Below the pieces are notes generated by a model. The model saw nothing but the letters and a program-made list of their open reading frames with translations. It was not told where the DNA came from and made no database searches. Shown one piece after another: positions 14,937 to 23,775 of a stretch of DNA of 42,212 nt. How positions within the stretch are numbered: the stretch's first letter is position 1; every line of letters begins with the position of its first letter. The translations under genes were made by a program, and so were the position numbers. This DNA comes from CAZUDI01 sp964618975. GTDB taxonomy: Bacteria; Desulfobacterota; Desulfomonilia; UBA1062. Location of the stretch: NCBI GenBank assembly GCA_964618975.1, contig CAZUDI010000031.1, positions 1-42,212 on the forward strand. Direction: 5' to 3'.

Positions 14937-16118
14937 TTGTCTGATATTTTTGATGTTATTGTAGCGGGATTGGGGCCGGGGGGGTCGAGTGCGGCCGCCC
15001 GACTGGCCGCAGCCGGCCTCTCCGTGCTGGCCCTGGAGAAATATCGCCTGCCGCGGGCCAAACTGTGTGCGGGCGGGCTCAGCCCCAAGGCGATGGCCCT
15101 GCTGGACCTCGATGTCGGTCAGTCCGTCGAGCGGGAGGTCTCGGGCGGGGTCATCTACTCCCATGCCGGACATTCTCTGGAGATGTATTCCGAGACCGAC
15201 TCCGGGCTGATGGTGGACCGGGCCAGGTTCGACCAGCTGCTGGTCTCGCGGGCGGCGGCGGCCGGGGCCCAGATCCATGAGGGTGAGGCGATGACGCGGA
15301 TCACCCCGGGGACGATCGTTGCGGTGGAAACACCGCGGGCAACCTATCGCGGCCGCTTCCTGGTCGGGGCCGACGGCGCCAACAGCCTGGTCGCCCGCAG
15401 TCTGGCCTACCCGATGAACCACAGCGGGTACGCCCTCGAGTGCTTCATCCCCGACACCTTCGAGCTCATCCGCAGGCACGCCAGCCGGCCGGCATTCTAT
15501 TACGGCTATTTACCCTCGGGGTACGGCTGGATCTTTCCCAAACAGGGCGGGGGGTCGGTCGGCATCGGGGTGCTGTGGAAACATGCGCGGGAGATCCGGA
15601 GTTTGTTTGCAGAGTTCTTGACGACACTCGGTCTGCCGGAGGACTATGCCCGCCGCTGCAAGGGGCATCCGCTGCCGGCCTATACCCCTGGGGCGCGGAA
15701 ACGCCAGGGGAAGGCCAATGTCCTGCTGGTGGGTGACGCCGCCAGTCTGATCGATCCGATCACCGGCGAGGGGATCTACTATGCCATGCAGAGCGGCCAG
15801 CTGGCCGCGACCGCGATTCAGGAAACCCTGCGTTGCGGGGGAGAGGCCGCCCGGTGCTATGGGCACCATCTGAAGGAGATCCGGCGCGATCTCCTGATGG
15901 CCTACCTGATCGCGGTGCCCCTGTTCGCCTTCCCCAACATGAGCCTGCTGGCCCTGCGCGAGAATCAGGAAATCGCGCGGGTTCTCAAGGAGGTGGTTCT
16001 GGGGCAAGACCGCTACCGCGATTTGCTGCGGGTCGGGCTCAAGGCCTTTTTCCCGACCATCAGGGCCTTCCTGCGCCTGCAGATGGCAGCACGGCCTCCC
16101 GGGGGGGCGCTGCGTTAG
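14937..16118 (+). CDS. Geranylgeranyl reductase-family FAD-dependent oxidoreductase
   Basis: A 393-residue flavoprotein of the geranylgeranyl reductase family, whose members reduce isoprenoid double bonds (in chlorophyll, archaeal or menaquinone side chains). The FAD fold appears as VIVAGLGPGGSSAAARLA, then LEKYRLPRAKLCAGGLSPKA, which is the typical Cys-containing loop of this family. GADGANS follows, and VGDAASLIDPITGEGIYYA lies at about residues 263-282. The start is TTG at 14937, with AAGGAG seven bases upstream; no better start exists. It directly follows the desaturase remnant. In this setting it may saturate the product of the prenyl synthase or reduce a lipid polyene. The substrate is inferred, the family certain. 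Confidence 0.9.
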   Translation: MSDIFDVIVAGLGPGGSSAAARLAAAGLSVLALEKYRLPRAKLCAGGLSPKAMALLDLDVGQSVEREVSGGVIYSHAGHSLEMYSETDSGLMVDRARFDQLLVSRAAAAGAQIHEGEAMTRITPGTIVAVETPRATYRGRFLVGADGANSLVARSLAYPMNHSGYALECFIPDTFELIRRHASRPAFYYGYLPSGYGWIFPKQGGGSVGIGVLWKHAREIRSLFAEFLTTLGLPEDYARRCKGHPLPAYTPGARKRQGKANVLLVGDAASLIDPITGEGIYYAMQSGQLAATAIQETLRCGGEAARCYGHHLKEIRRDLLMAYLIAVPLFAFPNMSLLALRENQEIARVLKEVVLGQDRYRDLLRVGLKAFFPTIRAFLRLQMAARPPGGALR

Positions 16119-16416
16119 GGGTCGGTCGGGATATGAAGGGGTGCCGTCGGGTTTTCAACCCACGCCCCGGGGCTATTGAACCGGATCTGTTCCTGGAAAA
16201 AGGGGGGACTGGCGGTGGTTGTACGCTCGCCGGAGAAGGACGGTGGCAGGCGTCAAAGGGGGCTTGCCCACGGACGGTATCCGGGGGCAAGCGAGGTGTC
16301 CGGTAGCGAATCCCAAGGGTGTTCCCCCGTGAGAGGGGCGCGGGTGGGTGGCCCGCTGAGCTGGATGGAATGAACAGTCTGTCTATTTGAAAATAAATTG
16401 TGAAAGGATGGTCTAC
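16119..16416. other. Intergenic stretch, no gene recognised
   Basis: About 300 bp between the GGR-like gene and the first FAD/Fe-S/FAD module. Short GC-rich inverted segments are present but no strong hairpin or operator of the GTTA-N8-TAAC type. The open frames lack ribosome sites. An AT-rich stretch just before 16400 could hold a promoter, but no convincing -35/-10 pair is visible. Confidence 0.45.
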
Positions 16417-17784
16417 ATGTCAGTCGAAGTGATGAGTCAAAATGTTCTCGAGCAGGAATTGGCGGACATCGTCGGTCCCGACGGGGTGATCTGCGGTCCT
16501 CAGGCCCTGGATGTCTATGCCGATGGTGCGGGGAGATCAACGGATCTCGTTCGGGTACTGCCCCGGAGTGATGAGGAGGTGATCTCCCTGGTGGAAACGG
16601 CCGCCAACCATGAGCTGAAGGTCTTTACCGTGCGGGGGAAGTTCATCCCCGAAGGACTCGCCGTGCAGCAGGGGCTCCTGATCGATCCGGCCCGCTTGAA
16701 CGAGATCAGCCAGATCAACAACCGCAACATGCTGGCCTACATCGGGGCGGGTGTGACCTTCGAGCAGCTCGAGCAGGAGCTCGCCGCAGAGGGCTTGGGC
16801 CTGCTGATGCCGGCCAGCGCCGAGAGCCCCTATGTCCTGCGTTCCTATCTGGAGCGCGACGCTCTGGTGGGATCGGTGAGCTTCCGGCAACCGCAGGTCT
16901 CGATCTTTCACGCCATTCTCGCCGATGGACGCAAATGGATCAGCGGCACCCAGCAGACGTCCCCGGAGGGGAATGCCGATTTCCGCGAGGATCAGGGGCC
17001 TCAGATTTCGCCCATTTTCGGTGGATCCGAGGATATCTATGGGATCCCGGTCTCGGGGGTGGTCTATGTCTATCCCCGCAAGTCCGAGCGCCGGGTTCTG
17101 GCCTATGGATTCGATAAGCTGGAAGACGCGGTCGCCTTCACCTACCGCCTGAGCCGCAACGAACACTGTTTCGAGATCGCCGGCGGGGATTGCCTGTGGT
17201 GGTCGACGATCGCCGCCGACAGTCTGGATCTGCCACCCTGGACCGTGCTGCTCTCCATCGAACAGCACAAGGCCCTGGTGGACAACCAGGCCGGCCAGGT
17301 GGCCGCGGCCGCCAAGGGAAAGAATGGTTCCGCCCTGGCGCCGAATCTGACCGAGACCCTGGCCGGCACCCTGCGGCGACCCTGGAACGTGTGGGAACGC
17401 AACGGCGTCAAGGGGGCCGTCGACACGGTCAAGTACTACACCTTCTCCAGCAAGGTGCCGTCCCTGTTTGCCGCAGCCTCGGCTGAACTTGAGGAACTGT
17501 CGGTGGGTCGGGGCTTCGTCCCGGTCTACTTCGGGGCCTCGTTCTTCTGTGAGAATACCCTGCATTACGCCCCGGAGGAGCACCAGCAGGTGCAGGATCG
17601 TCGCCTGGCCGCCTATGCCCGGGTGCTGGAGCACAGGGCCCTGGTGAGCAGGGCCAGAGGTCCCCTGGCAAAGATAATCTTCGATCGGGGCAATCCGGCC
17701 ACGGTGAATTTGATGAAACAGTTCAAGCAGTTGTTCGATCCCGAAGGGCTGATCAATCCGGGACAACTCATGGAGGGAATCTAG
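16417..17784 (+). CDS. GlcD-like FAD-linked oxidase subunit (module 1)
   Basis: A 455-residue protein of the FAD-linked oxidase group (PCMH-type fold). The C-terminal signature MKQFKQLFDPEGLINPGQLM is diagnostic of GlcD-like proteins. An IGAGVTFEQLEQELAAEGLG segment (residue about 110) is the usual central motif. The usual Gly-rich FAD loops are altered: the first reads VRGKFIPEGLAVQQG, and the second is replaced by a region with SYLERD. This pattern is shared with its partner at 26935. ATG 16417 is preferred, with GAAAGG nine bases upstream; TTG 16387 and ATG 16408 are in-frame alternatives. It is followed immediately by the Fe-S subunit. It likely oxidises a substrate or accepts electrons for the complex. 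Confidence 0.82.
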   Translation: MSVEVMSQNVLEQELADIVGPDGVICGPQALDVYADGAGRSTDLVRVLPRSDEEVISLVETAANHELKVFTVRGKFIPEGLAVQQGLLIDPARLNEISQINNRNMLAYIGAGVTFEQLEQELAAEGLGLLMPASAESPYVLRSYLERDALVGSVSFRQPQVSIFHAILADGRKWISGTQQTSPEGNADFREDQGPQISPIFGGSEDIYGIPVSGVVYVYPRKSERRVLAYGFDKLEDAVAFTYRLSRNEHCFEIAGGDCLWWSTIAADSLDLPPWTVLLSIEQHKALVDNQAGQVAAAAKGKNGSALAPNLTETLAGTLRRPWNVWERNGVKGAVDTVKYYTFSSKVPSLFAAASAELEELSVGRGFVPVYFGASFFCENTLHYAPEEHQQVQDRRLAAYARVLEHRALVSRARGPLAKIIFDRGNPATVNLMKQFKQLFDPEGLINPGQLMEGI

Positions 17785-19002
17785 ATGAAAGGCAAGCTCA
17801 CCAAGGTTAGAGAGGTTTTATCGGATTATCGTGGTGATTATGCCCTGTGCGGCAAGGACAAGATCTGTCATGGCTGCCATGTGCAGGAGGTGAACCACGC
17901 CCGTTTTTTCCGGAACTGTCCCTCCGGCAGCCGTTTCGGTTTCGAGGCCTACTATGCCTCGGGACGCATGGAGCTGGCCCGGGCGCTGCAACTCAAGGAG
18001 ATCGAGGTGACTCCCCAGTACCTGCATGCCCTGTATACCTGCATGCAGTGCGGCAGTTGCCAGGAACAATGCTACCCGGTAAAGCAGATCTATCCCCTGC
18101 GGGTAATCGAGCTCCTGCGGGAAAAGGTGGTCCAGGAGGGCTGGGGACCGCTGCCGGAGCATGAACCCCTGCGCAGGAATCTCGAGGAGTACGACAATCT
18201 CCTGGGAAAGAGTCAGAGCGAACGGGATCGATTGATTGGCGAGTTGGGGCTCAAGGATGCCTCCAAGGAACCCTGCTCGGTACTGCTGTTTATCGGGTGC
18301 CAGTATGCCTTCAAGCCCGAACTGCAGCAGGCCCTGAAAAGCGCCGCCGCGCTCCTTCAGAAGGCCGGGGTGGATGCGGGGCTGCTTGGTTCGCAGGAGC
18401 TCTGCTGCGGAGCGCCGCTGCTCGAACTCGGCGACCGGGATTTTTTCGAGGCCTTCGCCGAGGAAAACCTGCAGCGCATCAGCGCCACTAAGGCCGAGAC
18501 CGTGGTGACGCTCTGCGCGCATTGTGCCTCGGTCATGGCCGAAGAATACGCCCCCTTCATGGAGGCGCGCCCCCTGCACATCACCCAGTTCCTCAATTCC
18601 GCCCTGGCCCGGGGTGATCTGAAGGCGACCACGAAAATCGGGGCCAAGGTGGCCTGGCACGACCCCTGCCGACTGGGACGCCGACTCAATGAGTATGAAG
18701 CCCCGCGTACCATCCTGGATGCCATTCCAGGCCTCGAGCGGGTCGAGCTCGAACGCAACCGGGGGAACGCCCTGTGTTGCGGCAACGGTGGCATGGCGGC
18801 GGCGGCCAATCCGGACTTCGGGACCTGGGTCGCCAAGGAGCGCGTCTATGAGGCCGAATTTGCCGGGGTGGATACGCTCGTGACCGCCTGTCCCTGGTGC
18901 GAGGAGATGTTGAACAATGGTGTTCGCGAACGCAATTCATCGGTCAGGGTGGAGAGCCTCCTGACCCTTCTGGATCAGAGCGTGGGAGGGAATGTAAGAT
19001 GA
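17785..19002 (+). CDS. Fe-S oxidoreductase with two CCG domains (GlcF/HdrD-like, module 1)
   Basis: A 405-residue electron-transfer protein. An N-terminal pair of [4Fe-4S] sites is visible: C22/C28/C31 with C45-Pro, and C86-C89-C92-C96. Two CCG domains follow (GCQYAF...ELCCGAPL...CAHC, and HDPCRLGR...ALCCGNGG...CPWCEE), the kind that hold the noncubane cluster in HdrB/HdrD. This matches GlcF and HdrD, which pass electrons between flavin and membrane or thiol carriers. Its ATG follows the stop of the FAD gene with no gap, and its stop overlaps the next start (ATGA), so the three are translated as a unit. A second copy of the whole module lies at 26935-31320. Confidence 0.9.
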   Translation: MKGKLTKVREVLSDYRGDYALCGKDKICHGCHVQEVNHARFFRNCPSGSRFGFEAYYASGRMELARALQLKEIEVTPQYLHALYTCMQCGSCQEQCYPVKQIYPLRVIELLREKVVQEGWGPLPEHEPLRRNLEEYDNLLGKSQSERDRLIGELGLKDASKEPCSVLLFIGCQYAFKPELQQALKSAAALLQKAGVDAGLLGSQELCCGAPLLELGDRDFFEAFAEENLQRISATKAETVVTLCAHCASVMAEEYAPFMEARPLHITQFLNSALARGDLKATTKIGAKVAWHDPCRLGRRLNEYEAPRTILDAIPGLERVELERNRGNALCCGNGGMAAAANPDFGTWVAKERVYEAEFAGVDTLVTACPWCEEMLNNGVRERNSSVRVESLLTLLDQSVGGNVR

Positions 19003-20630
19003 AGAGACCCCAGACCTTATCCAAGAGTGTCTATCTGAAGGACATGGATGCCCGCCGGGTGCTGCAGCGGCCCAAGCGGCACGAGGCCAACCCCACCCAT
19101 AACCTGCCCGAAAACATCGTGGAGGCCCTGGCCAGACTCAAGGAGGCCCTGGGCGATGAGTGGGCCTCGGGCGACGAGGCGATTCTGGCGGGCTATGCCC
19201 GCGACCAGTCGGATAAACCGGCTATCTACCCCGATATCGTTGCCCTGCCGGCCAGTACGGACGAGGTCGCACAGGTGTATCGCATTGCGAACGAATGCCT
19301 CGTGGATGTCATGCCCTACGGGACGGGGGTCAATACGGTGGGGCTGACCATTCCCCTCTATGGCGGGATCATTCTCGACACCCGGCGCATGGATCAGATC
19401 GTCGAGATTGATAGGGACAATCTCTTTGCCCGGGTCCAGCCCGGGGTGAACTACTGCATGTTGCAGGTCGAGGCCCAGAAGCGCGGCATGCGGGTCGCCA
19501 ACCCCTCGGCCCCGGCCACGGTCTCGGTGGTTTCCAACCACCTCTTCTGCAACATCAACACCATGGCCTCCAAATTCGGCTTCGGCATGGACAACGTCAT
19601 CGAGGCCGTCATCGTGCTGCCCACCGGCGAGGTCATGGAGGTCGGTCCACGGGCCTTCGGCATGGATGCAGCCCAGGTGGCGGGTTTCGGCCCCGATCTG
19701 GCCAATCTGCTGCGCTTTGCCTTCGGTACCCTGGGTTGCGTGACCGAGATGACCCTCCGCCTCTACCATGAGCCCGCCCATATCATCAAGGTCTATCCGG
19801 CCTATCCGGATGATGACCTCACCGATCTGATCGAGGCCCTCTACCGGCTGGCGCGGGACAACCAGTCCCTGGAGCTGGCCCACCTCCAGAACACCTTCTA
19901 CGGGATCTTCATGGGAGATACCAACAAGGAGACCGAGGCCTTTGTGGCGGCCGTGCCACGCAACAACATCATGGCTATTTTCGGCGGGGCCACCGAGGAG
20001 GAGGCCCAGATCAAGAACGATTATGCCCGCCAACAGGTCCAGGACGTCAGCGAGAAGTACTTCTTCATCGAACACGAGATGATGGAGGAGATGGTGGGGG
20101 ACAAGATCCATCTCGATCGCTGGAACAAGTATTTCCGGGAAACGGTGCGGGTTCAGCGGGTACGCGGCAGTTTCATCATCGGGGCCCTGGTCAACCGCCT
20201 CGAGAATTTCTATGCCGTTGAAAAAGCCATGCGGCAGAGTACCGCCAACCAGATCGGCTCCAACGACGGGATCTTCAAACCGGATGACGCCAGTGCCTAT
20301 TTCCAGCCCTACCATATGGGCCGCATGGCCTACCTGGAATTCGATATCTATACCAATCAGGACGACAAGGATGATATGCTCCGTGCCTACACCGGCTTCT
20401 ACCGCGCCTTCATCACCGCCCAGACCATGGGGAGCAATTCCGCAGCCGGGGTGGCGGCCCTCATGAAGGGGGTGCCGGGACTCGACATGGTCCTGCCGAT
20501 GGTCAAACCCGATCTCATGAATATCATCAGCATGCATGCCGAGTTGAAGCGCACACTGGATCCCAACAATATCTGCAACCGGCGTTGGGATTACGAGAGC
20601 GAGAACCTCACGAAGTTCTCTATGCGGTAA
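18999..20630 (+). CDS. FAD-binding oxidoreductase, VAO/p-cresol methylhydroxylase-like (module 1)
   Basis: A 543-residue flavoprotein of the vanillyl-alcohol oxidase fold. The FAD loop region reads MPYGTGVNTVG, with LDTRRMDQIVEID after it, and FGTLGCVTEMTLRLY begins the substrate (cap) domain. It ends in the LDPNNICNRRW segment seen in p-cresol methylhydroxylase-type flavoproteins. Members oxidise alcohols or benzylic/allylic positions. Substrate here is unknown; an allylic isoprenoid position would fit the setting. The ATG at 18999 overlaps the previous stop and has GGGAGGG upstream. The partner at 29689-31320 has exactly the same length (543 residues). This is the last gene before the hairpin at 20677. 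Confidence 0.85.
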   Translation: MKRPQTLSKSVYLKDMDARRVLQRPKRHEANPTHNLPENIVEALARLKEALGDEWASGDEAILAGYARDQSDKPAIYPDIVALPASTDEVAQVYRIANECLVDVMPYGTGVNTVGLTIPLYGGIILDTRRMDQIVEIDRDNLFARVQPGVNYCMLQVEAQKRGMRVANPSAPATVSVVSNHLFCNINTMASKFGFGMDNVIEAVIVLPTGEVMEVGPRAFGMDAAQVAGFGPDLANLLRFAFGTLGCVTEMTLRLYHEPAHIIKVYPAYPDDDLTDLIEALYRLARDNQSLELAHLQNTFYGIFMGDTNKETEAFVAAVPRNNIMAIFGGATEEEAQIKNDYARQQVQDVSEKYFFIEHEMMEEMVGDKIHLDRWNKYFRETVRVQRVRGSFIIGALVNRLENFYAVEKAMRQSTANQIGSNDGIFKPDDASAYFQPYHMGRMAYLEFDIYTNQDDKDDMLRAYTGFYRAFITAQTMGSNSAAGVAALMKGVPGLDMVLPMVKPDLMNIISMHAELKRTLDPNNICNRRWDYESENLTKFSMR

Positions 20631-20676
20631 CCGTGAGCGCCCCTCTGACCCTCCCCAGGAAAAGGGGCAGTCGCGC

Positions 20677-20720
20677 GTTTTGAAGGAGAACCCCGCCGTA
20701 GCAGGGTTCTCCTTCAAAAC
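20677..20720 (+). terminator. Perfect 17-bp stem-loop after module 1
   Basis: GTTTTGAAGGAGAACCC (20677-20693) pairs without mismatch with GGGTTCTCCTTCAAAAC (20704-20720) around a 10-nt loop, 46 nt after the stop codon. It is not followed by U residues. It lies between convergent genes, so it could stop transcription from both sides. Confidence 0.65.
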
Positions 20721-20993
20721 GTCCCTTCAGAGGGTGACCTGATCTGGCAGAAGAAGGTGATCAATACCCTCGGCAGACGATCGCAAACGGAGTGATCTAT
20801 CCGCTACGGCTATGCCCTGGTGGGCTTTGAAAGGCTCCATCCGCCTGGGGTCCAACGCTCACAGAGAGTGCCCCCGGGAACCCCGAACCCCCTGCCGCGA
20901 ACCATGGGATGCCTGTCTGACCGTCAGGCACCCTGCGCATGGCTTTGTGGCGCTCCACCCCAAAGGCCGCCCGCGAAGAATCTGTCCGGTGAT
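20721..20993. other. Intergenic stretch between convergent genes
   Basis: Open frames at 20812-21246 run into the minus-strand gene and have no ribosome site, so they look like chance. I recognise no element here. Confidence 0.5.
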
Positions 20994-22091
20994 CTATGCC
21001 CGGGGAACGGTTTTGTCGATGGCATACGGATACGATATCGGCCGCTGGGCGCCATCCCCCATGAGTCTCGGCCGGATACGGGTCAGGAAATGCTCCATCC
21101 GCGGGATTCCGATCTGTTTCAGGCTGGTCTCGATTAGATCGACCTGGGGTCTGATCCGTGAGAAGATGCGTTTCTTGAAGAAGTACAGGGCCCGGAACTG
21201 GCGGGTGAAGCGCTCAAACTCCCGCTGGGCCCGGTCCGGATCATAGACCGCCATGGCCGCGATCTTGCCGGAGAGCATGCCGCCCAGGATACCAAAGTAG
21301 GCAAAAGGATCCATGAATCCGCTCAGGGTTCCCGCCAGGATCATCCCTTTCTGGAACAGACGCGGGTTATCGGGGCTGCCCATGGGAACAACCCCGCCGA
21401 CGAGGTAGCGCCATTCGTGGTGTTCGACGCCCTCGTTGCGGCGCATGAAGGCCTCATAACGCGCCAGGTCGGCCTTGGTTACCTGGCGGGAGGAGAAGAG
21501 GAGGTTGAAATACAGGTTGTTGGCCGCGCTCATGTAGCCGTAATCCGTGATGCATTCATCCATCCACATCCAGGCGTAGTTGCTGAATCCGCATTCGCCC
21601 AGCGAACACCATCCATACACCGGGAGATACGGAATCTCCAGCATCTGGTAGACCTCCTCGCGCAGGCCACAGGCGATGATCGTCCCCTTGGGGAGAGTGG
21701 CCAGCCTTTCCGGCGTGAGGATGGATCTGAATTCGAAGGACACCCCTTCTTTTTCGGCCAGATCCATCAGGAGGGCATCCAGGCCCGTGGCGCGCGGGCC
21801 CCGTTCCACGGCATAGACATTGTCGACCGACATGTTCATCCGGGTATCGTGGAAGTATACCGGGCAGCGAACAAGGGGATGGAAAACCGGGGAGATGTCG
21901 ATCCCGATATATTCGGAAGTGCGTTGCGGATCGATCGGGGTGGTATGGACCGAGGGATTGTAGCGGGGATCGCCGCCGAAGCCCTTCTCCCGGTCGTGGA
22001 CAACCACCTCGTATCCCTGACGCGCCAAGTCTATGGCGGCAATCAGCCCCGACATGCCGGCCCCGTATATGGTCGCCGTTTTTTTCTCCAT
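20994..22091 (-). CDS. FAD/NAD(P)-binding oxidoreductase, unclassified (paralogue of 11517-12590)
   Basis: A 365-residue flavoprotein with N-terminal ATIYGAGMSGLIAAIDLARQ and HDREKGFGGD. It shares with the gene at 11517-12590 the blocks YNPSVHTTPID, IGIDISPVFHPL, CPVYFHDT and FSNYAWMWMDE, so the two arose by duplication. The second FAD contact is at DPFAYFGILGGMLSGK. The C-terminus is basic with amphipathic helices. The start at 22091 has AAGGAGG at good spacing. It lies on the opposite strand to its paralogue, downstream of the START gene, which may be co-transcribed with it across a 314-bp gap. The chemical role is unknown. A duplicated, divergent flavoprotein in the same cluster suggests two related substrates or steps. 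Confidence 0.75.
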   Translation of the reverse strand: MEKKTATIYGAGMSGLIAAIDLARQGYEVVVHDREKGFGGDPRYNPSVHTTPIDPQRTSEYIGIDISPVFHPLVRCPVYFHDTRMNMSVDNVYAVERGPRATGLDALLMDLAEKEGVSFEFRSILTPERLATLPKGTIIACGLREEVYQMLEIPYLPVYGWCSLGECGFSNYAWMWMDECITDYGYMSAANNLYFNLLFSSRQVTKADLARYEAFMRRNEGVEHHEWRYLVGGVVPMGSPDNPRLFQKGMILAGTLSGFMDPFAYFGILGGMLSGKIAAMAVYDPDRAQREFERFTRQFRALYFFKKRIFSRIRPQVDLIETSLKQIGIPRMEHFLTRIRPRLMGDGAQRPISYPYAIDKTVPRA

Positions 22092-22405
22092 GAGGAACCT
22101 CCTTGCTTTAGGTTGTATTCACATCCCCGGCCGGGTTCTGACCCCGTCGGGGAATAGCATGCTGCTGTATTGCCGGACGACAGGCTGGTCCGGGGGTACC
22201 GCGATCGCAGGTGTCGGCAGGGGGGAGTACCCCCCCCCGGAAGGCGGCAGGGCACATGCGACGGGATGCCGCCTTCGAGGGCGAGCTCGATCGAAGGTGA
22301 AGGCGGTCGATTATCGCCAAAGACGTCAGGATCACTCTGTTCTCGGCCATCAGGGCTGTGACCCCCTTCGATCGAGTTGGGCCCTCTGCTCGGCATGGGG
22401 CACAT
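22092..22405. other. Intergenic stretch, no gene recognised
   Basis: A 314-bp gap between two minus-strand genes. It contains a run of G and C (around 22227-22241) and several short frames with no ribosome site. No copy of the shared operator is visible. Confidence 0.5.
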
Positions 22406-23086
22406 TTACTTGATCGCAATGGTGGTGGTCATGACCGCCGGGGCGTTGATGTACTTGTCGCTGGTGGCCATTGCGCGGATGTTTTTGAAGGTTTTGATGG
22501 AGCCGATCTTCGAGAACAGACTGACGACCCATTCGGGGAGGTTGCCCCCGGGATCGACGATTCCCTCCATGGTCATCTCGGTTTGCTTCTCCCCCTTGGG
22601 CACCAGGGTGTAGATGGCAATGCTGACCGGCATCCGGATGATCTCGTCAGCAAGAGGGTAGGGGGCGTCCAGCCCTTTGCCGTTGGCGAAGATCGCCCCG
22701 GTTCGGGGGTCGGTCGTGAAGTTGATCTGGGCCACACAATCACGATCCTTGACCGGCCAGGGCATGCGCATTCGTTGATAGGCATACTTGATGTCTTCTG
22801 ATTTCACCATTTCCGGGAGTTCGATGGGATAGGACTCGCAGCAGTTGAAGGCATATTCCTTCATGGTGTTGGGGTCACGCAAGATGGCCTCGATGGCGGC
22901 TATCGGCGCTTCGATCAGGCCGACGATCTTGCCCTCGAAGATGCTGCTCCCCTTCTCGTGGCGCATATAGGCCGTTATCCCATCATCCTCGCTCACCTTG
23001 ACCCAGGTTGCATCCCCCTCGGAAAAGATTGGTGATTTCAGGATGGACAGAAGGATCAGTACCGCCATGAAAGACCTGAAGAGCAT
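22406..23086 (-). CDS. START-domain lipid-binding protein with signal peptide
   Basis: A 226-residue protein. Residues 1-24 (LFRSFMAVLILLSILKSPIF) form a signal peptide or anchor. The mature part has the START-domain pattern: VKVSEDDGITAYMR near the start, a central block YAYQRMRMPWPVKDRDCV typical of START, and a long C-terminal helix (GGNLPEWVVSLFSKIGSIKT). START domains bind lipids, sterols or polyketides in a deep pocket. If exported, it would carry a hydrophobic molecule in the periplasm or at the inner-membrane face. The start at 23086 has AGGAGG eight bases upstream; the longer frame reads through repeat D. The SCP2-like genes nearby also point to lipid handling. Confidence 0.85.
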   Translation of the reverse strand: MLFRSFMAVLILLSILKSPIFSEGDATWVKVSEDDGITAYMRHEKGSSIFEGKIVGLIEAPIAAIEAILRDPNTMKEYAFNCCESYPIELPEMVKSEDIKYAYQRMRMPWPVKDRDCVAQINFTTDPRTGAIFANGKGLDAPYPLADEIIRMPVSIAIYTLVPKGEKQTEMTMEGIVDPGGNLPEWVVSLFSKIGSIKTFKNIRAMATSDKYINAPAVMTTTIAIK

Positions 23087-23100
23087 AGCTGTGACCTCCT

Positions 23101-23192
23101 CATTAATAATCGCTATGGGTTCAAGTTCCCTTACCGCTTGCAGCGGCAAGGAGAATCCAGGGTTTGCCCCGGGGTTCATACCAATGATTCAG
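23101..23192 (-). repeat. Dispersed intergenic repeat, copy D
   Basis: On the minus strand: ATCATTGGTATGAACCCCGG, then a hairpin around CCCCGGGGCAAACCCTGG, then a second stem (CCTTGCCGCT / AGCGGTAAGG), and the tail AAGGGAACTTGAACCCATAGC with GATTA. It ends next to the AGGAGG site of the START gene, oriented with that gene, as copies B, C and E are with theirs. Confidence 0.75.
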
Positions 23193-23563
23193 CGCATCCA
23201 GGGGGCACCGTGGTGAGAATTGCAACCTGATGGGGCCTGCGCCGAAGGATTTCTCTCTCAGGAACAGGTTGCGGCCGAACGAGCATTCCCCCCCAGAGAG
23301 CGGGTCGATCGAGACCGGTGATTCCGACGCCGAAACATCGGCCGGACACGGGGATTCGTAGGGTGTATGACCTCAAGGCCGCCATGAGACTGCCTGGCTG
23401 ACAGGGTCGCCGCGGCGGCCTGGTATCCCCGCTCAGATGGTTGCTCGTGATGCTGGGGGCGAAGAACGCCCCCGACCGGGAAGCAAATCGCGAAGGGCCG
23501 TGACCATATGCGCGTCTCCAAGGACCTCCTCCAAGAAAAACCATTCAATTCATAGGCATCAAT
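23193..23563. other. Non-coding stretch behind a leftward promoter
   Basis: The 23193-23563 stretch sits downstream of the leftward promoter at site 3. A ribosome-like GGAGGAGG lies near 23523-23530 on the minus strand, but the frames after it stop early or have unnatural composition. It may be the leftover of a lost gene or a long leader for the START gene. I see no family match. Confidence 0.4.
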
Positions 23564-23599
23564 GTTAGTTAATAATAATGAACAAATGCTGATTGTCAA
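23564..23599 (-). promoter_or_regulatory. Leftward promoter with shared operator, site 3
   Basis: On the minus strand, TTGACA (23599-23594), a 16-bp spacer and TATTAT (23577-23572). The dyad GTTAGTTAATAATAATGAAC (23564-23583) overlaps the -10 and differs from site 1 at only four positions. It faces away from site 4, about 90 bp to the right. No intact gene follows closely; the nearest minus-strand gene is the START gene, about 480 bp on. Confidence 0.6.
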
Positions 23600-23651
23600 T
23601 CGCCAAATCAGGGAGCGCTTCGACTTTCGGGGAAAATTATGAACCCGGGGG

Positions 23652-23692
23652 TTGACTTGCGAGACGTTGTAAGTTAGTTTATAATAACAAAC
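23652..23692 (+). promoter_or_regulatory. Promoter with shared operator, site 4
   Basis: TTGACT (23652-23657), then after 15 bp GTTAGTTTATAATAACAAAC (23673-23692), which differs from site 1 at two positions and has the same spacing to the -35 box. It precedes the SCP2-like gene at 23776. Confidence 0.75.
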
Positions 23693-23775
23693 AAAATGGT
23701 CAATGGTGTGACGGGTTTCCCCTGGCAGGTTTGAAGGTATGCTGCATGCCTTCGTATACATGGAGGAGGTGTTGT

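Noticed and set aside
16119..16416. Riboswitch upstream of module 1
   Set aside because: GC-rich inverted segments exist, but I could not match any known riboswitch consensus.
19017..20717. A 566-codon minus-strand frame opposite the VAO-type gene
   Set aside because: His/Asp/Gly-rich shadow with no motif; its start lies inside the hairpin at 20677-20720.
22998..23216. A plus-strand frame with the peptide PGFAPGFIPMI
   Set aside because: It is a translation of repeat D; the same peptide appears in frames over copies A and C.
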